Below are positions 44,553 to 54,107 of a stretch of 64,000 nucleotides of DNA, piece after piece. The translations under genes were made by a program, and so were the position numbers. The notes under the pieces were generated by a model. That model ran no database searches and was not told the DNA's origin. It saw only the letters and a list, made by a program, of their open reading frames with translations. Numbering within the stretch: the first letter of the stretch is position 1; each line of letters opens with the position of its first letter. This stretch comes from Mycobacterium stomatepiae (GTDB taxonomy: Bacteria > Actinomycetota > Actinomycetes > Mycobacteriales > Mycobacteriaceae), in NCBI RefSeq assembly GCF_010731715.1, contig NZ_AP022587.1, forward strand, positions 3,162,001 to 3,226,000, in the 5' to 3' direction.

Positions 44553-45778
44553 CGACTTAGTTCTTCCTCTCGTTGGGACCTGTTGGGCCGCACTTCGCGA
44601 GCCCGGGGTTGCTCGGTTTCTTCGTCGCTATCGGGGTCCTGATAGGCCGGGATGGACAACGTGAACGTCGAACCCGTTCCCGGCTTGCTCCACACGCCGA
44701 TTCTGCCATCGTGATTGGCCGCGACATGTTTGACGATCGCCAGCCCCAGCCCACTGCCGCCGGTGGCTCGCGAACGCGCCTTGTCCCCCCGGAAAAACCG
44801 CTCGAAGACCCGCTCCTGGTCTTCTAGCGCAATCCCGATCCCACGGTCGGTAACCGCGATCTCGATGTTGTCGCCGCGACGGCGACGGCTGATCGACACC
44901 GGTGAACCCGGCGGCGAATAGGCGATCGCATTGGAGACCAGATTGGCCAATGCGGTCACGAGCAGCGTTTGATCCCCCAGTACCCGCAGACCGGTGGGTG
45001 CGTCGGTGCGAACCTCGATCTTGGCATTGTCGGCGGCCACCTTGTGCCGCGAAATCGCCTCGGACACAACGGCATCAACCTCGACGGCGGTCACGTTCGG
45101 CAACCGTTCGGCGCCCTGCAACCGGGACAGCTCGATCAGCTCGGCGACCATGTCCCCCAGCCGGTTGGCCTCGATCAAGACCTTTTCGGCAAAGCGGCGC
45201 ACGGTTTCGGGATCATCCGCCGATGCCAGCAGGGCCTCCGCGAGCAGCGCCATGGCACCGACCGGGGTCTTGAGCTCGTGGCTGACGTTGGCCACGAAGT
45301 CGCGCCGGGTCGCCTCCATGCGCGCGTGGTCGGACTGATCGTGGACGAAGACAACGGCGAACCGGCGGTCCTCCTCACTCAACAGGGTTGCCTGCCCGTG
45401 CACCGATATCCCGGACCGCCCGGCCGCCCCGCGTTTGCCGGGCTGCAGGTCGAATTCGACGACGTCGCCGCTCAGCGCCTGCTGCGCCGCCTGCCAGGCT
45501 TGGTCGTCGAGCTGGCGATCGCGCACCAGGCCCAGTTCCTTGGCCCGCTCGTTGAGGTAGACGACGTCGCGATGCGAATCCACGACCGCCGCGCCCAGCG
45601 GCATCAGGGTGACGATTTGTTGCAGCATCTGCGCGACGGTGATTCCGGTCGACTCGGTGGCCACGCGCTGGCGGTGTCGCACCACACGTGCGGACAACCG
45701 AGTGCCGGCCGCCACTCCGACGGCCAGCGCCAGCAAGGACAAGACCCCGGCCAGCAACAGCGCCGAGAACACAGTCAC
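44549..45778 (-). CDS. senX3: sensor histidine kinase SenX3
   Basis: A 409-residue kinase: two N-terminal helices, a PAS-like region ([33 protein letters not shown]), HisKA with the phosphorylated His167 in [22 protein letters not shown], and HATPase_c with the N box [27 protein letters not shown] and [12 protein letters not shown]. It phosphorylates RegX3 under phosphate limitation. The start is GTG 45778, seven bases after a TAGGAT box (leaderless); TTG 45784 would also be open. Co-transcribed with regX3. Confidence 0.96.
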   Translation of the reverse strand: MTVFSALLLAGVLSLLALAVGVAAGTRLSARVVRHRQRVATESTGITVAQMLQQIVTLMPLGAAVVDSHRDVVYLNERAKELGLVRDRQLDDQAWQAAQQALSGDVVEFDLQPGKRGAAGRSGISVHGQATLLSEEDRRFAVVFVHDQSDHARMEATRRDFVANVSHELKTPVGAMALLAEALLASADDPETVRRFAEKVLIEANRLGDMVAELIELSRLQGAERLPNVTAVEVDAVVSEAISRHKVAADNAKIEVRTDAPTGLRVLGDQTLLVTALANLVSNAIAYSPPGSPVSISRRRRGDNIEIAVTDRGIGIALEDQERVFERFFRGDKARSRATGGSGLGLAIVKHVAANHDGRIGVWSKPGTGSTFTLSIPAYQDPDSDEETEQPRAREVRPNRSQREEELSR

Positions 45779-45785
45779 GAACAAA

Positions 45786-45791
45786 ATCCTA
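45786..45791 (-). promoter_or_regulatory. -10 box of senX3-regX3
   Basis: Minus-strand TAGGAT seven bases before GTG 45778 predicts a leaderless transcript. About 14 bases further upstream is GTTCACC, a half-site-like sequence of the kind bound by PhoB-family regulators, which fits autoregulation by RegX3 (inference). Confidence 0.5.
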
Positions 45792-45940
45792 CAAATCTGG
45801 TGAACGCAGCCCTAGCGGAACGAGGCCAAAATCGGACAAGTCACAACTTCCGCTACAGCTGTTCGGCTGTCGTTCATGCGGAATTTGGCGAACGGGCTTT
45901 TCGCGCTTGAAAGCGGCGAATTTCGCGCCACGCGGTAATC

Positions 45941-46690
45941 CTACCGGGCGCCCTGGCTGGCTACCGCCGCTGCGCCGGCGGCCGCCGCCTCCGGATCGAG
46001 GTAGGTACCGCCGGGAACCACCGGGCGCAAATCGGCGTCGAGGTCGTAGCGCAGCGGAATACCGGTCGGAATGTTCAGCTCGGAGATCTCGTCGTCGGAG
46101 ATCTGGTCGAGGTGCTTGACCAGGGCGCGCAGCGAGTTGCCGTGGGCGACGATCAGCACGGTCTTGCCGAAGCGCAAATCCGGCACGATCACGTCGGTGA
46201 AGTACGGCAGAAAACGCACCACCACGTCCGCCAGGCATTCGGTGAGCGGGCCACCGCCGATGTCGGCGTAGCGCGGGTCGGTGTCCTGGCTGAATTCGCT
46301 GCCCTTCTCGATCGGCGGCGGCGGGGTGTCGTAGCTGCGCCGCCAGGCCATGAACTGCTCGTCGCCGTAGCGGGCCTTGGTTTCGGCCTTGTCCAGGCCC
46401 TGCAGTGCCCCGTAGTGGCGCTCGTTGAGCCGCCAGCTGCGCCGCACCGGGATCCACAGCCGGTCGGCGGCGTCCAGCGCCAGGTGCGCCGTGGTGATCG
46501 CGCGCCGCAACAGCGAGGTGTAGAGCACGTCGGGCAACAGGTTGTGCTCGGTCAGCAGCTCGCCGCTGCGAACCGCTTCGGCCCGGCCCTTTTCGGTGAG
46601 GCCGACGTCGACCCATCCCGTGAACAGGTTCAGCGAGTTCCATTCGCTTTCGCCGTGGCGCAGCAGCACCAGCGTCGCAGTGTCACCCAT
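45941..46690 (-). CDS. gpm1: 2,3-bisphosphoglycerate-dependent phosphoglycerate mutase
   Basis: A 249-residue dPGM interconverting 3- and 2-phosphoglycerate in glycolysis. Phospho-His12 lies in [10 protein letters not shown], followed by [44 protein letters not shown] and the second His in [17 protein letters not shown]. The C-terminal tail [12 protein letters not shown] is normal. Upstream of senX3 on the same strand with a 162-base gap containing the senX3 promoter. Confidence 0.97.
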   Translation of the reverse strand: MGDTATLVLLRHGESEWNSLNLFTGWVDVGLTEKGRAEAVRSGELLTEHNLLPDVLYTSLLRRAITTAHLALDAADRLWIPVRRSWRLNERHYGALQGLDKAETKARYGDEQFMAWRRSYDTPPPPIEKGSEFSQDTDPRYADIGGGPLTECLADVVVRFLPYFTDVIVPDLRFGKTVLIVAHGNSLRALVKHLDQISDDEISELNIPTGIPLRYDLDADLRPVVPGGTYLDPEAAAAGAAAVASQGAR

Positions 46691-46724
46691 GCGGTCAGTC
46701 TCTCACGCACTCACTCAGGCTCGC

Positions 46725-46784
46725 CGAGCGTAACGCCACTGCGAAATTTGGGGGGCCGAGATCATCGGCCCCGCGTTACGCTCG
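46725..46784. repeat. nested inverted repeat (60 bases)
   Basis: Outer arms CGAGCGTAACGC (46725-46736) and GCGTTACGCTCG (46773-46784) are perfect over 12 bases. Inside are GGGGCCGA (46752-46759) and TCGGCCCC (46765-46772), a perfect 8-base stem with a 5-base loop, abutting the right outer arm. It lies between gpm1 and the YbjN gene, where M. tuberculosis has a lysE-like gene. It may act as a terminator for the YbjN gene, or be a small palindromic repeat element. Confidence 0.75.
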
Positions 46785-46830
46785 CGGAAGGCGTCCCCGG
46801 CGCGCGGAGGGTGCCCCCTAGCGCACGGAA

Positions 46831-47346
46831 CTAATCCGCGTCGTCATCGTCGTCGATCAGGTGGGCGAATGCCTCCAGATTCTTCAGCGATTCGCCACGC
46901 GATACCCGCCAATCCCATTCCTTCTGGATCGACGAGCGAAAACCCAACTCCAGCAACGTATTAAAGTCTGAATCCACCGCTTCGAGCACCTGCCCCAGCA
47001 CCCGGTCGATTTCGTCGGCGTCGACCGATGCCAGCGACATCCGACCCACCAGATAGATGTCGCCGACGTTGTCCAGTGTGTAGGACACCCCGTAGAGCCG
47101 GCGGTTGCGCTTGAGCAGGAACCGGTAGACGCCCTCGTGGTTCTCGTCGGGCTTGCGGCACACGAACGCCTCGACGCGAACCGAGTGCTCGCCGATGCTC
47201 AGGATGGTGTTGGTCTTGAGCTTGCGCTCACCGGGCAACTCGACAATGAGCCCCGGCAATCCGCCATGCGCGCCTTCGTGTTTCGAGTACGTCAGCTCGC
47301 TGGCATCCAGCGCTCGCTCGATCACCCGCTGCACGGCTTCGGTCAC
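46831..47346 (-). CDS. YbjN-domain protein (Rv0487-like)
   Basis: About 171 residues of the YbjN/type III secretion chaperone-like fold: VQRVIERALDASELTYSKHE, GLIVELPGERKLKTNTILSIGEHSVRVEAFVCRKPDENHEGVYRFLLKRNRR and YLVGRMSLASVDADEIDRVLGQVLE are typical. The tail is an acidic DDDDD run. Function unknown; members may act as chaperones or adaptors. GTG 47346 is drawn as start; TTG 47367 would extend into the repeat element. It is the gene immediately downstream of mshA, a conserved pair in mycobacteria. Confidence 0.87.
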   Translation of the reverse strand: MTEAVQRVIERALDASELTYSKHEGAHGGLPGLIVELPGERKLKTNTILSIGEHSVRVEAFVCRKPDENHEGVYRFLLKRNRRLYGVSYTLDNVGDIYLVGRMSLASVDADEIDRVLGQVLEAVDSDFNTLLELGFRSSIQKEWDWRVSRGESLKNLEAFAHLIDDDDDAD

Positions 47347-47348
47347 GA

Positions 47349-47417
47349 GCGCCGTTCTCCCCCGCAAGCGGGCGGTGCCCCCACCTCGCCGCTGCGCACT
47401 GCATCGTCGACGGCGCG
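47349..47417. repeat. GC-rich intergenic repeat element (copy 2)
   Basis: Contains GGTGCCCCCAC (47374-47384), CTCGCCGCTGCGC (47385-47397) and TGCATCGTCG (47400-47409), the same blocks found at 7182-7236 in different order, plus a short CCCGC-AAG-CGGG hairpin just before. It fills the whole gap between the mshA stop and the YbjN gene. Confidence 0.5.
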
Positions 47418-47419
47418 AG

Positions 47420-48754
47420 TCACGCGCCCACCCCGCGGCGCGGCGTCCAGCGGCGCGGTTTGCGCGCCGCCACCCGGTCGCGAACCCGCCGCTGCCGCGC
47501 GGCGGTGAAGTCGCCGATCGCGCGCCGATAGCTGGTCAGCAGCGCGTCGGTGGTGTTTTCCCACGAGAACGTCGCCGCGTGCGCGGCGGCGGCTCGGCTC
47601 ATCGCCGCGCCCAGCGCCGTGTTGTCCAGCCGCAACAGCTCGCCGAGCGCGTGGGCCCAGTCGTCGACGTCGTGCCCCGACACCAGCGAGCCGGTGACCC
47701 CGTCGCGCACCGCCACCGGCAGGCCGCCCACGGCGGCCGCTACCACCGGTGTGCCGCATGCCTGCGCCTCGACGGCGACCAAGCCGAACGACTCCGAATA
47801 GCTGGGCACCGCAACAAGATTCGCGGCCTGGAACAGGGTGGCCAAATTCTCGCGCGACTGCGGCGGCAGGAACGCCACCCGCTCGGTGATCCCGAGCTCG
47901 TCGGCCAGGCGAACCAGTCCGTCCGGGGTGGCCAGGCCGCTGCCCGACGGACCACCGGCCACCACGATGCGCACCCCCGGCAGTTTCGCCGCGGCCCGCA
48001 GCACGATGTCGGGCGCCTTCAGCGGCTGGATTCGTCCAACGAACGCCACGATCTGCTCGTCGAGCGCGAGCCCCAACGCTGTGCGGGCAGCACCGCGATC
48101 ACCCGGATGGAACACGTCGAGATCGACGCCGGGATGGACCACGTCGATTCGCCCCGGATCGGCATTATGGATCGAAATCAATTGTCGCGCTTCATCATCG
48201 GTGTTGACGATCAGCCGGTCCGCCTCGTCGACGACCTGCTGCTCCCCCACCGTGCGCAGCGGCGGCTCGGGCGCGTCGCCCGCGGCCAGCGCCGCGTTCT
48301 TGACCGCGGCAAGCGTGTGCGCGGTGTGCACCAGCGGTACCGCCCAACGGTCGCGGGCCAGCCAGCCGACCTGCCCGGACAGCCAGTAGTGCGAGTGCAC
48401 GATGTCGTAGTAGCCGGGTTCATGCGACGCTTCGGCGCGCAGCACCCCGGCCGCGAACGCGCACAGCTGGGTGGGCAGGTCGTATTTGTCCAGGCCCTCG
48501 AACGGCCCCGCCACCACATTGCGCACCAGCACGCCGGGTTCGACCTCGACCACCGGCGGATCGACCGACGCGGTAGCCCGGGTGAAGATCTCCACCTCGA
48601 TCCCCCGCCGTGCCAGATGCAACGCGATTTGCAGCACATACACGTTCATCCCGCCGGCGTCGCCGGTACCGGGTTGGGCCAGCGGTGAGGTGTGCACTGC
48701 CAACAGCGCAACCCGGCGCGGATCGTTCAGCAGGAGGACGTCGTTGTGCCGCAC
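47420..48754 (-). CDS. mshA: D-inositol-3-phosphate glycosyltransferase (MshA)
   Basis: A 444-residue GT4 retaining glycosyltransferase that transfers GlcNAc from UDP-GlcNAc to inositol 3-phosphate, the first step of mycothiol synthesis. N-terminal Rossmann half: [24 protein letters not shown] with the glycine loop; C-terminal half: [26 protein letters not shown] and the EX7E motif in [20 protein letters not shown]. Start GTG 48754. The YbjN gene follows after a repeat element. Mycothiol is the main thiol buffer and would also serve redox proteins encoded in this window. Confidence 0.96.
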   Translation of the reverse strand: MRHNDVLLLNDPRRVALLAVHTSPLAQPGTGDAGGMNVYVLQIALHLARRGIEVEIFTRATASVDPPVVEVEPGVLVRNVVAGPFEGLDKYDLPTQLCAFAAGVLRAEASHEPGYYDIVHSHYWLSGQVGWLARDRWAVPLVHTAHTLAAVKNAALAAGDAPEPPLRTVGEQQVVDEADRLIVNTDDEARQLISIHNADPGRIDVVHPGVDLDVFHPGDRGAARTALGLALDEQIVAFVGRIQPLKAPDIVLRAAAKLPGVRIVVAGGPSGSGLATPDGLVRLADELGITERVAFLPPQSRENLATLFQAANLVAVPSYSESFGLVAVEAQACGTPVVAAAVGGLPVAVRDGVTGSLVSGHDVDDWAHALGELLRLDNTALGAAMSRAAAAHAATFSWENTTDALLTSYRRAIGDFTAARQRRVRDRVAARKPRRWTPRRGVGA

Positions 48755-48802
48755 AACTTCATCTTTACAGCACGACCTGGCCGCCGGCCCAGGCCGTTCA
48801 CG

Positions 48803-50110
48803 TCAGGCAGAAGACTCGTCGACGATTTCCGGGATCCGCGAGCCGATCACCCCGGCGCGGCGCATCGCACCCAGCGGGTCGGCGTACAGCCCGCCCAGCG
48901 ACACAATGCCCGCTCCGGCCTCCTGGACCCGGTTGCCGAAGGCGGTGACGCGGATGTCGCGTGGTGTCAGCACCGAACGCTCGGCGAACGCCGCCTCTAC
49001 CTCCTCCATCGTTTCCGGATACTCGGTGAAGGCCTGGCCGCCGACCACCAATTCGTCGGGATTGAGCAGGTCCCGCAGCAGCGCGACCGCTTCACCCAGC
49101 ACCCGAGCCCGCTCCGAGAGCAGATCTTTGGCCTGCTGGTTACCGGCCCGGGCTATCCGCAGCAGATCGGTGATGCCCGTTGCCGAGCCGTTGGCCCGCC
49201 CCGGGGGCACCGTCGGCAGGATGCGCAGCCGGCGCGCCGCGGCCAGCACGGCCTCGTCGCTGACCGTGGACGCCAGCGCTCCGGTGCCGCCGAGCAGCTC
49301 GGAGCGAGCCGGCAGGCCCGCGATGGTGCCGGGACCGCTGGACGGGCAGTGCACCCGTCCGCCGATCACCAGCGCGTAGCCGACGGTCTCGCGGGCGTAG
49401 ACGTAAAGGCTGGTCGGCGAGGTCGGCGCGAACCGACGCATGCCGAGCAGCAGTTCGGCCCCGGCCATCGCGTCGACGTGCGAAGCCACCGACACCGGCA
49501 GGCTCAGGGCGTCGGCCAGCACCGGGCCGACCGGCGCCTGCCGCCAGCCCAACCGCGGGTGGTCGACGTGGCCGGTGGCGCCGTCGACGGTGCCACCGAT
49601 GGCCACCCCAACCCACAGCGGCCGCCGGCGATGCCAGCGCCGCAGGTAGCGGGTCGCGCTCTCGGCCAGCGACGTCAGCGCGGCCGCCGGGGGGCTCAGC
49701 GGCGTCGGTGTTTCCACCGTGTCCAGCGTGCGGCCGAACAAGTCGGTGGCCACGATGCTGGTGGTCCGCGCGCCGATGTGGATGCCCAGCGTCACGAACG
49801 GCTCGTGGTTGAGCTCCACCGGCACGCGAGGGCGGCCGATGGCTCCGGAGACCGCCAAGTCGGCGCGCTCTCGCAGCAGTCCCGCGTCGAGCAGCGCGAT
49901 GACCTGCCGGTTCACCGTCGCGATGCTCAGCGAGGTGACACCGGCGATGACGTCGCGGCCGACCGGGCCGCGTAATCGGACCGCCCGGAATACCGAAGCC
50001 GCGGCCGAGTCTGCGATGTGCAGCGACGGTGGCACAATTTGGCGGTGCAGCCGCAGATGACCCTTACGGCTGGGCGAATGAAGAGGGTGGGTGAGAGAAG
50101 TCGAGCGCAC
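48803..50110 (-). CDS. ROK-family transcriptional regulator (Rv0485-like)
   Basis: About 435 residues: an N-terminal winged helix (VFRAVRLRGPVGRDVIAGVTSLSIATVNRQVIALLDAGLLRE) and a ROK sugar-kinase-like domain (VTLGIHIGARTTSIVATDLFGR, VGVAIGGTVDGATG, GPGTIAGLPARSELLGGTG). The usual CxCGxxGC zinc motif of ROK kinases is absent, so it is probably a pure regulator. The M. tuberculosis homologue is reported to affect expression of a PE/PPE pair. GTG 50110 follows AAAGGA with good spacing. Four CGCGGCA motifs in dyad arrangement lie between it and the divergent SDR gene. Confidence 0.88.
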   Translation of the reverse strand: MRSTSLTHPLHSPSRKGHLRLHRQIVPPSLHIADSAAASVFRAVRLRGPVGRDVIAGVTSLSIATVNRQVIALLDAGLLRERADLAVSGAIGRPRVPVELNHEPFVTLGIHIGARTTSIVATDLFGRTLDTVETPTPLSPPAAALTSLAESATRYLRRWHRRRPLWVGVAIGGTVDGATGHVDHPRLGWRQAPVGPVLADALSLPVSVASHVDAMAGAELLLGMRRFAPTSPTSLYVYARETVGYALVIGGRVHCPSSGPGTIAGLPARSELLGGTGALASTVSDEAVLAAARRLRILPTVPPGRANGSATGITDLLRIARAGNQQAKDLLSERARVLGEAVALLRDLLNPDELVVGGQAFTEYPETMEEVEAAFAERSVLTPRDIRVTAFGNRVQEAGAGIVSLGGLYADPLGAMRRAGVIGSRIPEIVDESSA

Positions 50111-50170
50111 GAGCGTCCTTTGTCCGAGTTCCAATGGCCGGTCTTGGCCACAACCTGTTTTGGGTTCAGG

Positions 50171-50232
50171 CGCGGCAAAGTGCGCGGCAACAACACGCAC
50201 ATGCCGCGCAAAGACACGCGGCAGTGTTGTTG
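50171..50232. promoter_or_regulatory. nested dyad operator cluster between ROK regulator and SDR
   Basis: CGCGGCA occurs at 50171-50177, 50183-50189 and 50217-50223, and inverted (TGCCGCG) at 50202-50208. The last two form a 7-base dyad with an 8-base centre, and this is flanked by CAACAACAC (50188-50196) and GTGTTGTTG (50224-50232), a perfect outer dyad. The cluster is centred between two divergent starts, as expected for the ROK regulator's binding site. Confidence 0.7.
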
Positions 50233-50274
50233 AACAGGGCGCTGTGGTGCACCTCAGGAATTTAGCACGTTTAT

Positions 50275-50280
50275 TAGGAT
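50275..50280 (+). promoter_or_regulatory. -10 box for leaderless SDR transcript
   Basis: TAGGAT lies seven bases before GTG 50288, predicting transcription from the start codon. Confidence 0.5.
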
Positions 50281-50287
50281 CGGCTCA

Positions 50288-51037
50288 GTGAGTTCGAATA
50301 ACGCGCATCGACGGGTAGCGGTGGTGACCGGTGCCAGTTCCGGGATCGGCGAAGCAACTGCCAAAGCGCTTGCCGCTCTTGGGTTTCACGTCGTCGCGGT
50401 GGCGCGGCGCGCGGACCGGATAACCGCCCTCGCGAAAGAGATCGACGGCACCGCGATTGTGGCTGACGTCACAGACGACGCGGCTGTCGAGGCACTCGCC
50501 GGCACATTGAGCCGGGTCGATGTGCTGGTCAATAACGCCGGGGGTGCGCGCGGTTTGGCGCCCGTCGCCGACTCCGATCTCGAGCACTGGCGCTGGATGT
50601 GGGAGACCAACGTGCTTGGCACGCTGCGGGTCACCCGCGCGCTGCTGCCCAAGCTGATCGACTCGGGCGACGGTCTGATCGTCACCGTCACCTCGGTGGC
50701 CGCGCTCGAGGTGTACGACGGCGGTGCCGGCTACACCGCGGCCAAGCACGCCCAGGGTGCACTGCACCGCACGCTGCGCGGGGAACTGCTAGGAAAGCCG
50801 GTGCGGCTCACCGAAATCGCCCCGGGCGCAGTGGAAACCGAGTTTTCGCTGGTGCGTTTCGACGGCGATCGGCAGCGCGCGGATTCGGTCTATGCGGGCA
50901 TCACGCCGCTGACGGCGGGCGACGTGGCCGAGGTGATCGGGTTCGTGGCGTCGCGGCCATCCCACGTCGACTTGGACCTGATCGTCCTCAAGCCGCGCGA
51001 CCAGGCCAACACGATGCGGTTTAACCGCCGGGGCTAG
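50288..51037 (+). CDS. short-chain dehydrogenase/reductase (Rv0484c-like)
   Basis: A 249-residue classical SDR. Cofactor loop [14 protein letters not shown] (about 12-25), NNAGG near 90, catalytic Ser in [11 protein letters not shown] and YxxxK as YTAAKH (Tyr about 153). The Arg pair in VARRAD after strand 2 suggests NADP(H). Closest in pattern to YdfG/serine-dehydrogenase-like SDRs; substrate unknown. Start GTG 50288 supported by the TAGGAT box. Its 3' end overlaps lprQ by 17 bases in convergent orientation. Confidence 0.92.
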   Translation: MSSNNAHRRVAVVTGASSGIGEATAKALAALGFHVVAVARRADRITALAKEIDGTAIVADVTDDAAVEALAGTLSRVDVLVNNAGGARGLAPVADSDLEHWRWMWETNVLGTLRVTRALLPKLIDSGDGLIVTVTSVAALEVYDGGAGYTAAKHAQGALHRTLRGELLGKPVRLTEIAPGAVETEFSLVRFDGDRQRADSVYAGITPLTAGDVAEVIGFVASRPSHVDLDLIVLKPRDQANTMRFNRRG

Positions 51038-52358
51038 GCGACCCAGAACTGGAGGGAGTCGTCGAAGTCGTGGTCGTCGGGGTACCCGACAAACTCGGCG
51101 CGGTCGACGGGGTGACCGGCGCGGTGACGGGGATCTGACCGGCCGGCGGGTGCGCGTTGGGCGGCGGCAACGCCGACATCGCCACCCAGGTGTCCCAATC
51201 GACGGCCCAGTCCCAGATGTCGCCGTCGGAGTAGGACAGCTGGATCGAGCTGCCGGTCACCTCGACCGGGTCGCCGTACATCGCTGTGGGGTAGTACTCC
51301 GCGGCATCCTCGGTCGACAGGTTGATGCAGCCGTTGGTGACATTGGTATTGCCCTGCGCGCCGGCGCTCATCGGGTTGGCGTGGATGAACTCGCCGTTGT
51401 TGGAGATCCGCACCGCCCAGCGTTCGTGCACATGGCTGTAGCCGGCCGCGGGATTGGACATGTAGAAGTCGGCGTACTTCTCCGTGACGACGTGAATGCC
51501 GTTGCGGGTCACGTTGCGGGCCTTGTCGGCCTCTCCGTAGCTGCACGGGAAGTCCATGATCACGCCGGCGTCGGTGACGACCTGGATCCGGTGCGACGAC
51601 ACCTCGGCCTTGACCACCTGCTTGCGGCCGATCTGAATCTTCAACGACATGTCCTGTTGGCCGTAGGCGCCGTCGCCGAACGGCAGGCCGTAGAGCTTGG
51701 CGTCGACGTTGACGGTGGTGCCGACCGGGTAGTACTCGCGCGGGCGGTAGTGGACGCGGGCACCCTGCTGCTCGTCGGGCAGCCAGGCCCAGCTGCCCTC
51801 AACGGGCGGGTTGGTGGTGACGGTCAGCGCCTTCTCGACGGCGGCCTTGTCGCTGATCGGCGCGTCGAACTGGATGATGATCGGCGCGGCGACGCCCACG
51901 GTCTGACCGTCGGCCAGCTGGAAGCCGCCGTCGATCTTCTTGCTGGGCGCGACTGTGGTGAATTTGCCGGTGACCGGAACCGTCTTGCCGTCGTGGCCCA
52001 CGACCGACCCGCTCCAGCTATAGCTGGCGTCGTAGCCCAACGGCTCTGTCGTCGTATACACGGTGCGGTCCTGATTGAACGCCCCGGCGACGACCTTGCC
52101 GGACGAATTTGTAAGCGCCACCTTCTGGAACCAGCCGTCGCTGACCATTACGCTGACCGGCGCGATCGGAACCACATCGGTCGCCGCATCGGAGGGCTGG
52201 TATTTCAGATTCGGCGCCGACTGCTCTTTGTTCTTCTGCGTTTGCTTGGCCGCGGGACTGCTACAGGCGGCCAGCACGCTCGGCGCGAATACCCCCAGCC
52301 CGAGGGCTGCCAAGGCCAGTCGCCGGTTGATCGGCGGCTGATCAGGGGATGGGCTCAC
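51021..52358 (-). CDS. lprQ: L,D-transpeptidase lipoprotein LprQ (LdtMt5-like)
   Basis: About 445 residues. Signal peptide with lipobox VLAACSS (Cys32) gives a lipid-anchored, extracytoplasmic protein. Two Ig-like domains (about 50-270) precede a YkuD catalytic domain that makes 3-3 cross-links in peptidoglycan. Catalytic Cys344 lies in [10 protein letters not shown], with [11 protein letters not shown] upstream; the TNGC form differs from the SHGC of other Ldts and is the variant I recall for LdtMt5. A Pro/Thr/Ser-rich tail of about 45 residues ends the protein. GTG 52358 has a TATCTT box eight bases upstream, so the mRNA may be leaderless. The frame is open to 52490. Confidence 0.93.
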   Translation of the reverse strand: MSPSPDQPPINRRLALAALGLGVFAPSVLAACSSPAAKQTQKNKEQSAPNLKYQPSDAATDVVPIAPVSVMVSDGWFQKVALTNSSGKVVAGAFNQDRTVYTTTEPLGYDASYSWSGSVVGHDGKTVPVTGKFTTVAPSKKIDGGFQLADGQTVGVAAPIIIQFDAPISDKAAVEKALTVTTNPPVEGSWAWLPDEQQGARVHYRPREYYPVGTTVNVDAKLYGLPFGDGAYGQQDMSLKIQIGRKQVVKAEVSSHRIQVVTDAGVIMDFPCSYGEADKARNVTRNGIHVVTEKYADFYMSNPAAGYSHVHERWAVRISNNGEFIHANPMSAGAQGNTNVTNGCINLSTEDAAEYYPTAMYGDPVEVTGSSIQLSYSDGDIWDWAVDWDTWVAMSALPPPNAHPPAGQIPVTAPVTPSTAPSLSGTPTTTTSTTPSSSGSPSPGG

Positions 52359-52366
52359 GACTATAA

Positions 52367-52372
52367 AAGATA
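52367..52372 (-). promoter_or_regulatory. -10 box of lprQ
   Basis: Minus-strand TATCTT ends eight bases before GTG 52358. A leaderless or nearly leaderless transcript is likely and argues against the upstream extension. Confidence 0.45.
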
Positions 52373-52440
52373 CCGGCAGTACCGCCACCGCTGGTGCCAC
52401 GACGAGTCGCGAGGGCTTACCGTGACCGCCAAATCCACAG

Positions 52441-53523
52441 CTACAGGCGGCAGCCGAGCAGGACCGGCTCGGGCTCCAATGTGATGCCAAACACGTCGCG
52501 GACCCCGTCGCGGATCGTGCGAGCCAGGGTTATCACGTCAGCGGAAGTCGCATTGCCGCGGTTGGTCAGAGCAAGCGCATGCTTTGTCGACAACCGGCAG
52601 GGCGCGGCCGGAACGTCGGGATAACCCTTGCCGAATCCCGCCTGCTCCACCAGCCAGCCGGCGGCCAGCTTGACGCCGTCGGGTGCCGGGTAGTTCGGCA
52701 CCGGCCCGTCGGTGCGACCGGCCAGCGACTCGTAGACCTCCGGCGCGACGACCGGGTTGGTGAAGAACGAACCCACGCTCCAGGTGTCGTGGTCGCCCGC
52801 GTCGAGCACCATGCCTTTGCCGGCCCGCAGGGCCAGCACCGCCTCGCGGACCGCGCGCGGATCGGCACGCTCACCGCTCGCCGCGTTGAGGGCCGCCGCG
52901 AGCTCGCCGTAGCGAAGGGGCGCACTGCGGCCCGAATCGTCCAGTGCGAACTCGACTTCCAGCACGACGCCGCGAGCCTGCCGATCGCGCTTGAACGTGC
53001 TGGTGCGATAGCCGAAGCCCAGCTCACCGCCGGGGATCCAGCGCACCTCGCCGCTGCCGCGATCGAGCACCCGCACCCGAGTGATGGTGTCGGCCACCTC
53101 CGCGCCGTAGGCGCCGACATTCTGCACCGGGGTGGCGCCGGCCGATCCCGGGATGCCGGACAGGCACTCCAATCCGCCCAGACCGTGTTCGATCGCCGCG
53201 ACGACCACGTCGTCCCACACGGCGCCGGCCTCGGCGCGCAGCAAGTTGCCGTCGACGGTGATCCCGCGGGTGGCCAACTGCACCGCGGTCAGGTCGGTCA
53301 GGTCGTCGGCGATCACCAGGTTGGACCCGCCGGCGAACACCAAGACCGGACCGCGGATTGCCGAGTCCAGCTCGGCCAGCACGGCGACGATCTGCTCGCT
53401 GCTGGTGCAGGTAATCAGGCGTCGCACGATCGGTCCGACGCGCAAAGTGGTCAGCGGCGCCAGCGGCACCGCCTCGGCGACGCGCGCACCGGCGAGGGCC
53501 GATCCGGTGTCGCTGGCTTTCAT
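52441..53523 (-). CDS. murB: UDP-N-acetylenolpyruvoylglucosamine reductase (MurB)
   Basis: A 360-residue FAD/NADPH enzyme making UDP-MurNAc, the second step of peptidoglycan precursor synthesis. FAD-binding [39 protein letters not shown], the Tyr/Lys region [10 protein letters not shown] and the active-site Ser in [12 protein letters not shown] are all present, with C-terminal EPEPVLLG. Type I MurB by arrangement. Start ATG 53523. Divergent from the DUF2505 gene, 26 bases apart, and upstream of lprQ on the same strand with an 82-base gap: two cell-wall enzymes in a row. Confidence 0.96.
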   Translation of the reverse strand: MKASDTGSALAGARVAEAVPLAPLTTLRVGPIVRRLITCTSSEQIVAVLAELDSAIRGPVLVFAGGSNLVIADDLTDLTAVQLATRGITVDGNLLRAEAGAVWDDVVVAAIEHGLGGLECLSGIPGSAGATPVQNVGAYGAEVADTITRVRVLDRGSGEVRWIPGGELGFGYRTSTFKRDRQARGVVLEVEFALDDSGRSAPLRYGELAAALNAASGERADPRAVREAVLALRAGKGMVLDAGDHDTWSVGSFFTNPVVAPEVYESLAGRTDGPVPNYPAPDGVKLAAGWLVEQAGFGKGYPDVPAAPCRLSTKHALALTNRGNATSADVITLARTIRDGVRDVFGITLEPEPVLLGCRL

Positions 53524-53535
53524 GGCCCGTAACGG

Positions 53536-53541
53536 TAGCCT
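53536..53541 (+). promoter_or_regulatory. -10 box of the DUF2505 gene
   Basis: TAGCCT lies eight bases before ATG 53550. With only 26 bases separating it from the divergent murB start, a leaderless arrangement is almost forced. Confidence 0.4.
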
Positions 53542-53549
53542 GACCTGCT

Positions 53550-54071
53550 ATGCCCCGCTCATTCGACTTGTCCGCGGACTACCAGGACAGCGTCGAAGAA
53601 CTTCACCGGGCGTTCGGTGAGGCCGACTACTGGCGGGCCCGGCTGGCCGACATTCCGGTCGACCATGCGCGCCTGGAATCGATCCGCGTCGGCGGTGAAT
53701 CCGGTTCCGACGGCACCATCGAGGTGGTGACGCTGCAGGAAGTGCACAGTCACAACCTGCCCGCGATGGTCACCCAGCTGCACCACGGCGATCTCTTCTT
53801 CAGACGCGAGGAGACGTGGGGTCCGGTCACCGACGGCATCGCCACGGCGTCCATCAAGGGCTCGATCGTGGACACCCCGGTGAACGTGTCGGGCACCGCC
53901 GAGCTGTCGCCCATCGGTCGCGGCGGCGCCCGCCTCACGTTCCGGGTCAGCATCCACGTCCGGATTCCCCTGATCGGCGGCAAGGTGGAGAGCATCATCG
54001 GCACCCATCTGGCCGATCTGGTCAGCCGGGAACAACGGTTCACCACCGAGTGGATCACCAACAACGCCTGA
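53550..54071 (+). CDS. DUF2505 family protein (Rv0481c-like)
   Basis: 173 residues, likely a START/SRPBCC-like helix-grip fold, the class DUF2505 is placed in: SFDLSADYQDSVEELHRAFGEADYWRARL at the N-terminus, antiparallel strands with EVVTLQEVHSHNLPAMV and GTAELSPIGRGGARLTFRVSIHVRIPLIGGKVESII, and a C-terminal long helix. Such proteins bind lipids or other hydrophobic ligands. No catalytic residues can be assigned. Separated by 82 bases with a palindrome from the nitrilase-family gene. Confidence 0.85.
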   Translation: MPRSFDLSADYQDSVEELHRAFGEADYWRARLADIPVDHARLESIRVGGESGSDGTIEVVTLQEVHSHNLPAMVTQLHHGDLFFRREETWGPVTDGIATASIKGSIVDTPVNVSGTAELSPIGRGGARLTFRVSIHVRIPLIGGKVESIIGTHLADLVSREQRFTTEWITNNA

Positions 54072-54107
54072 TCCACCGAGCTCGAGCTGGATCGCCCGCC
54101 TCCTCAA

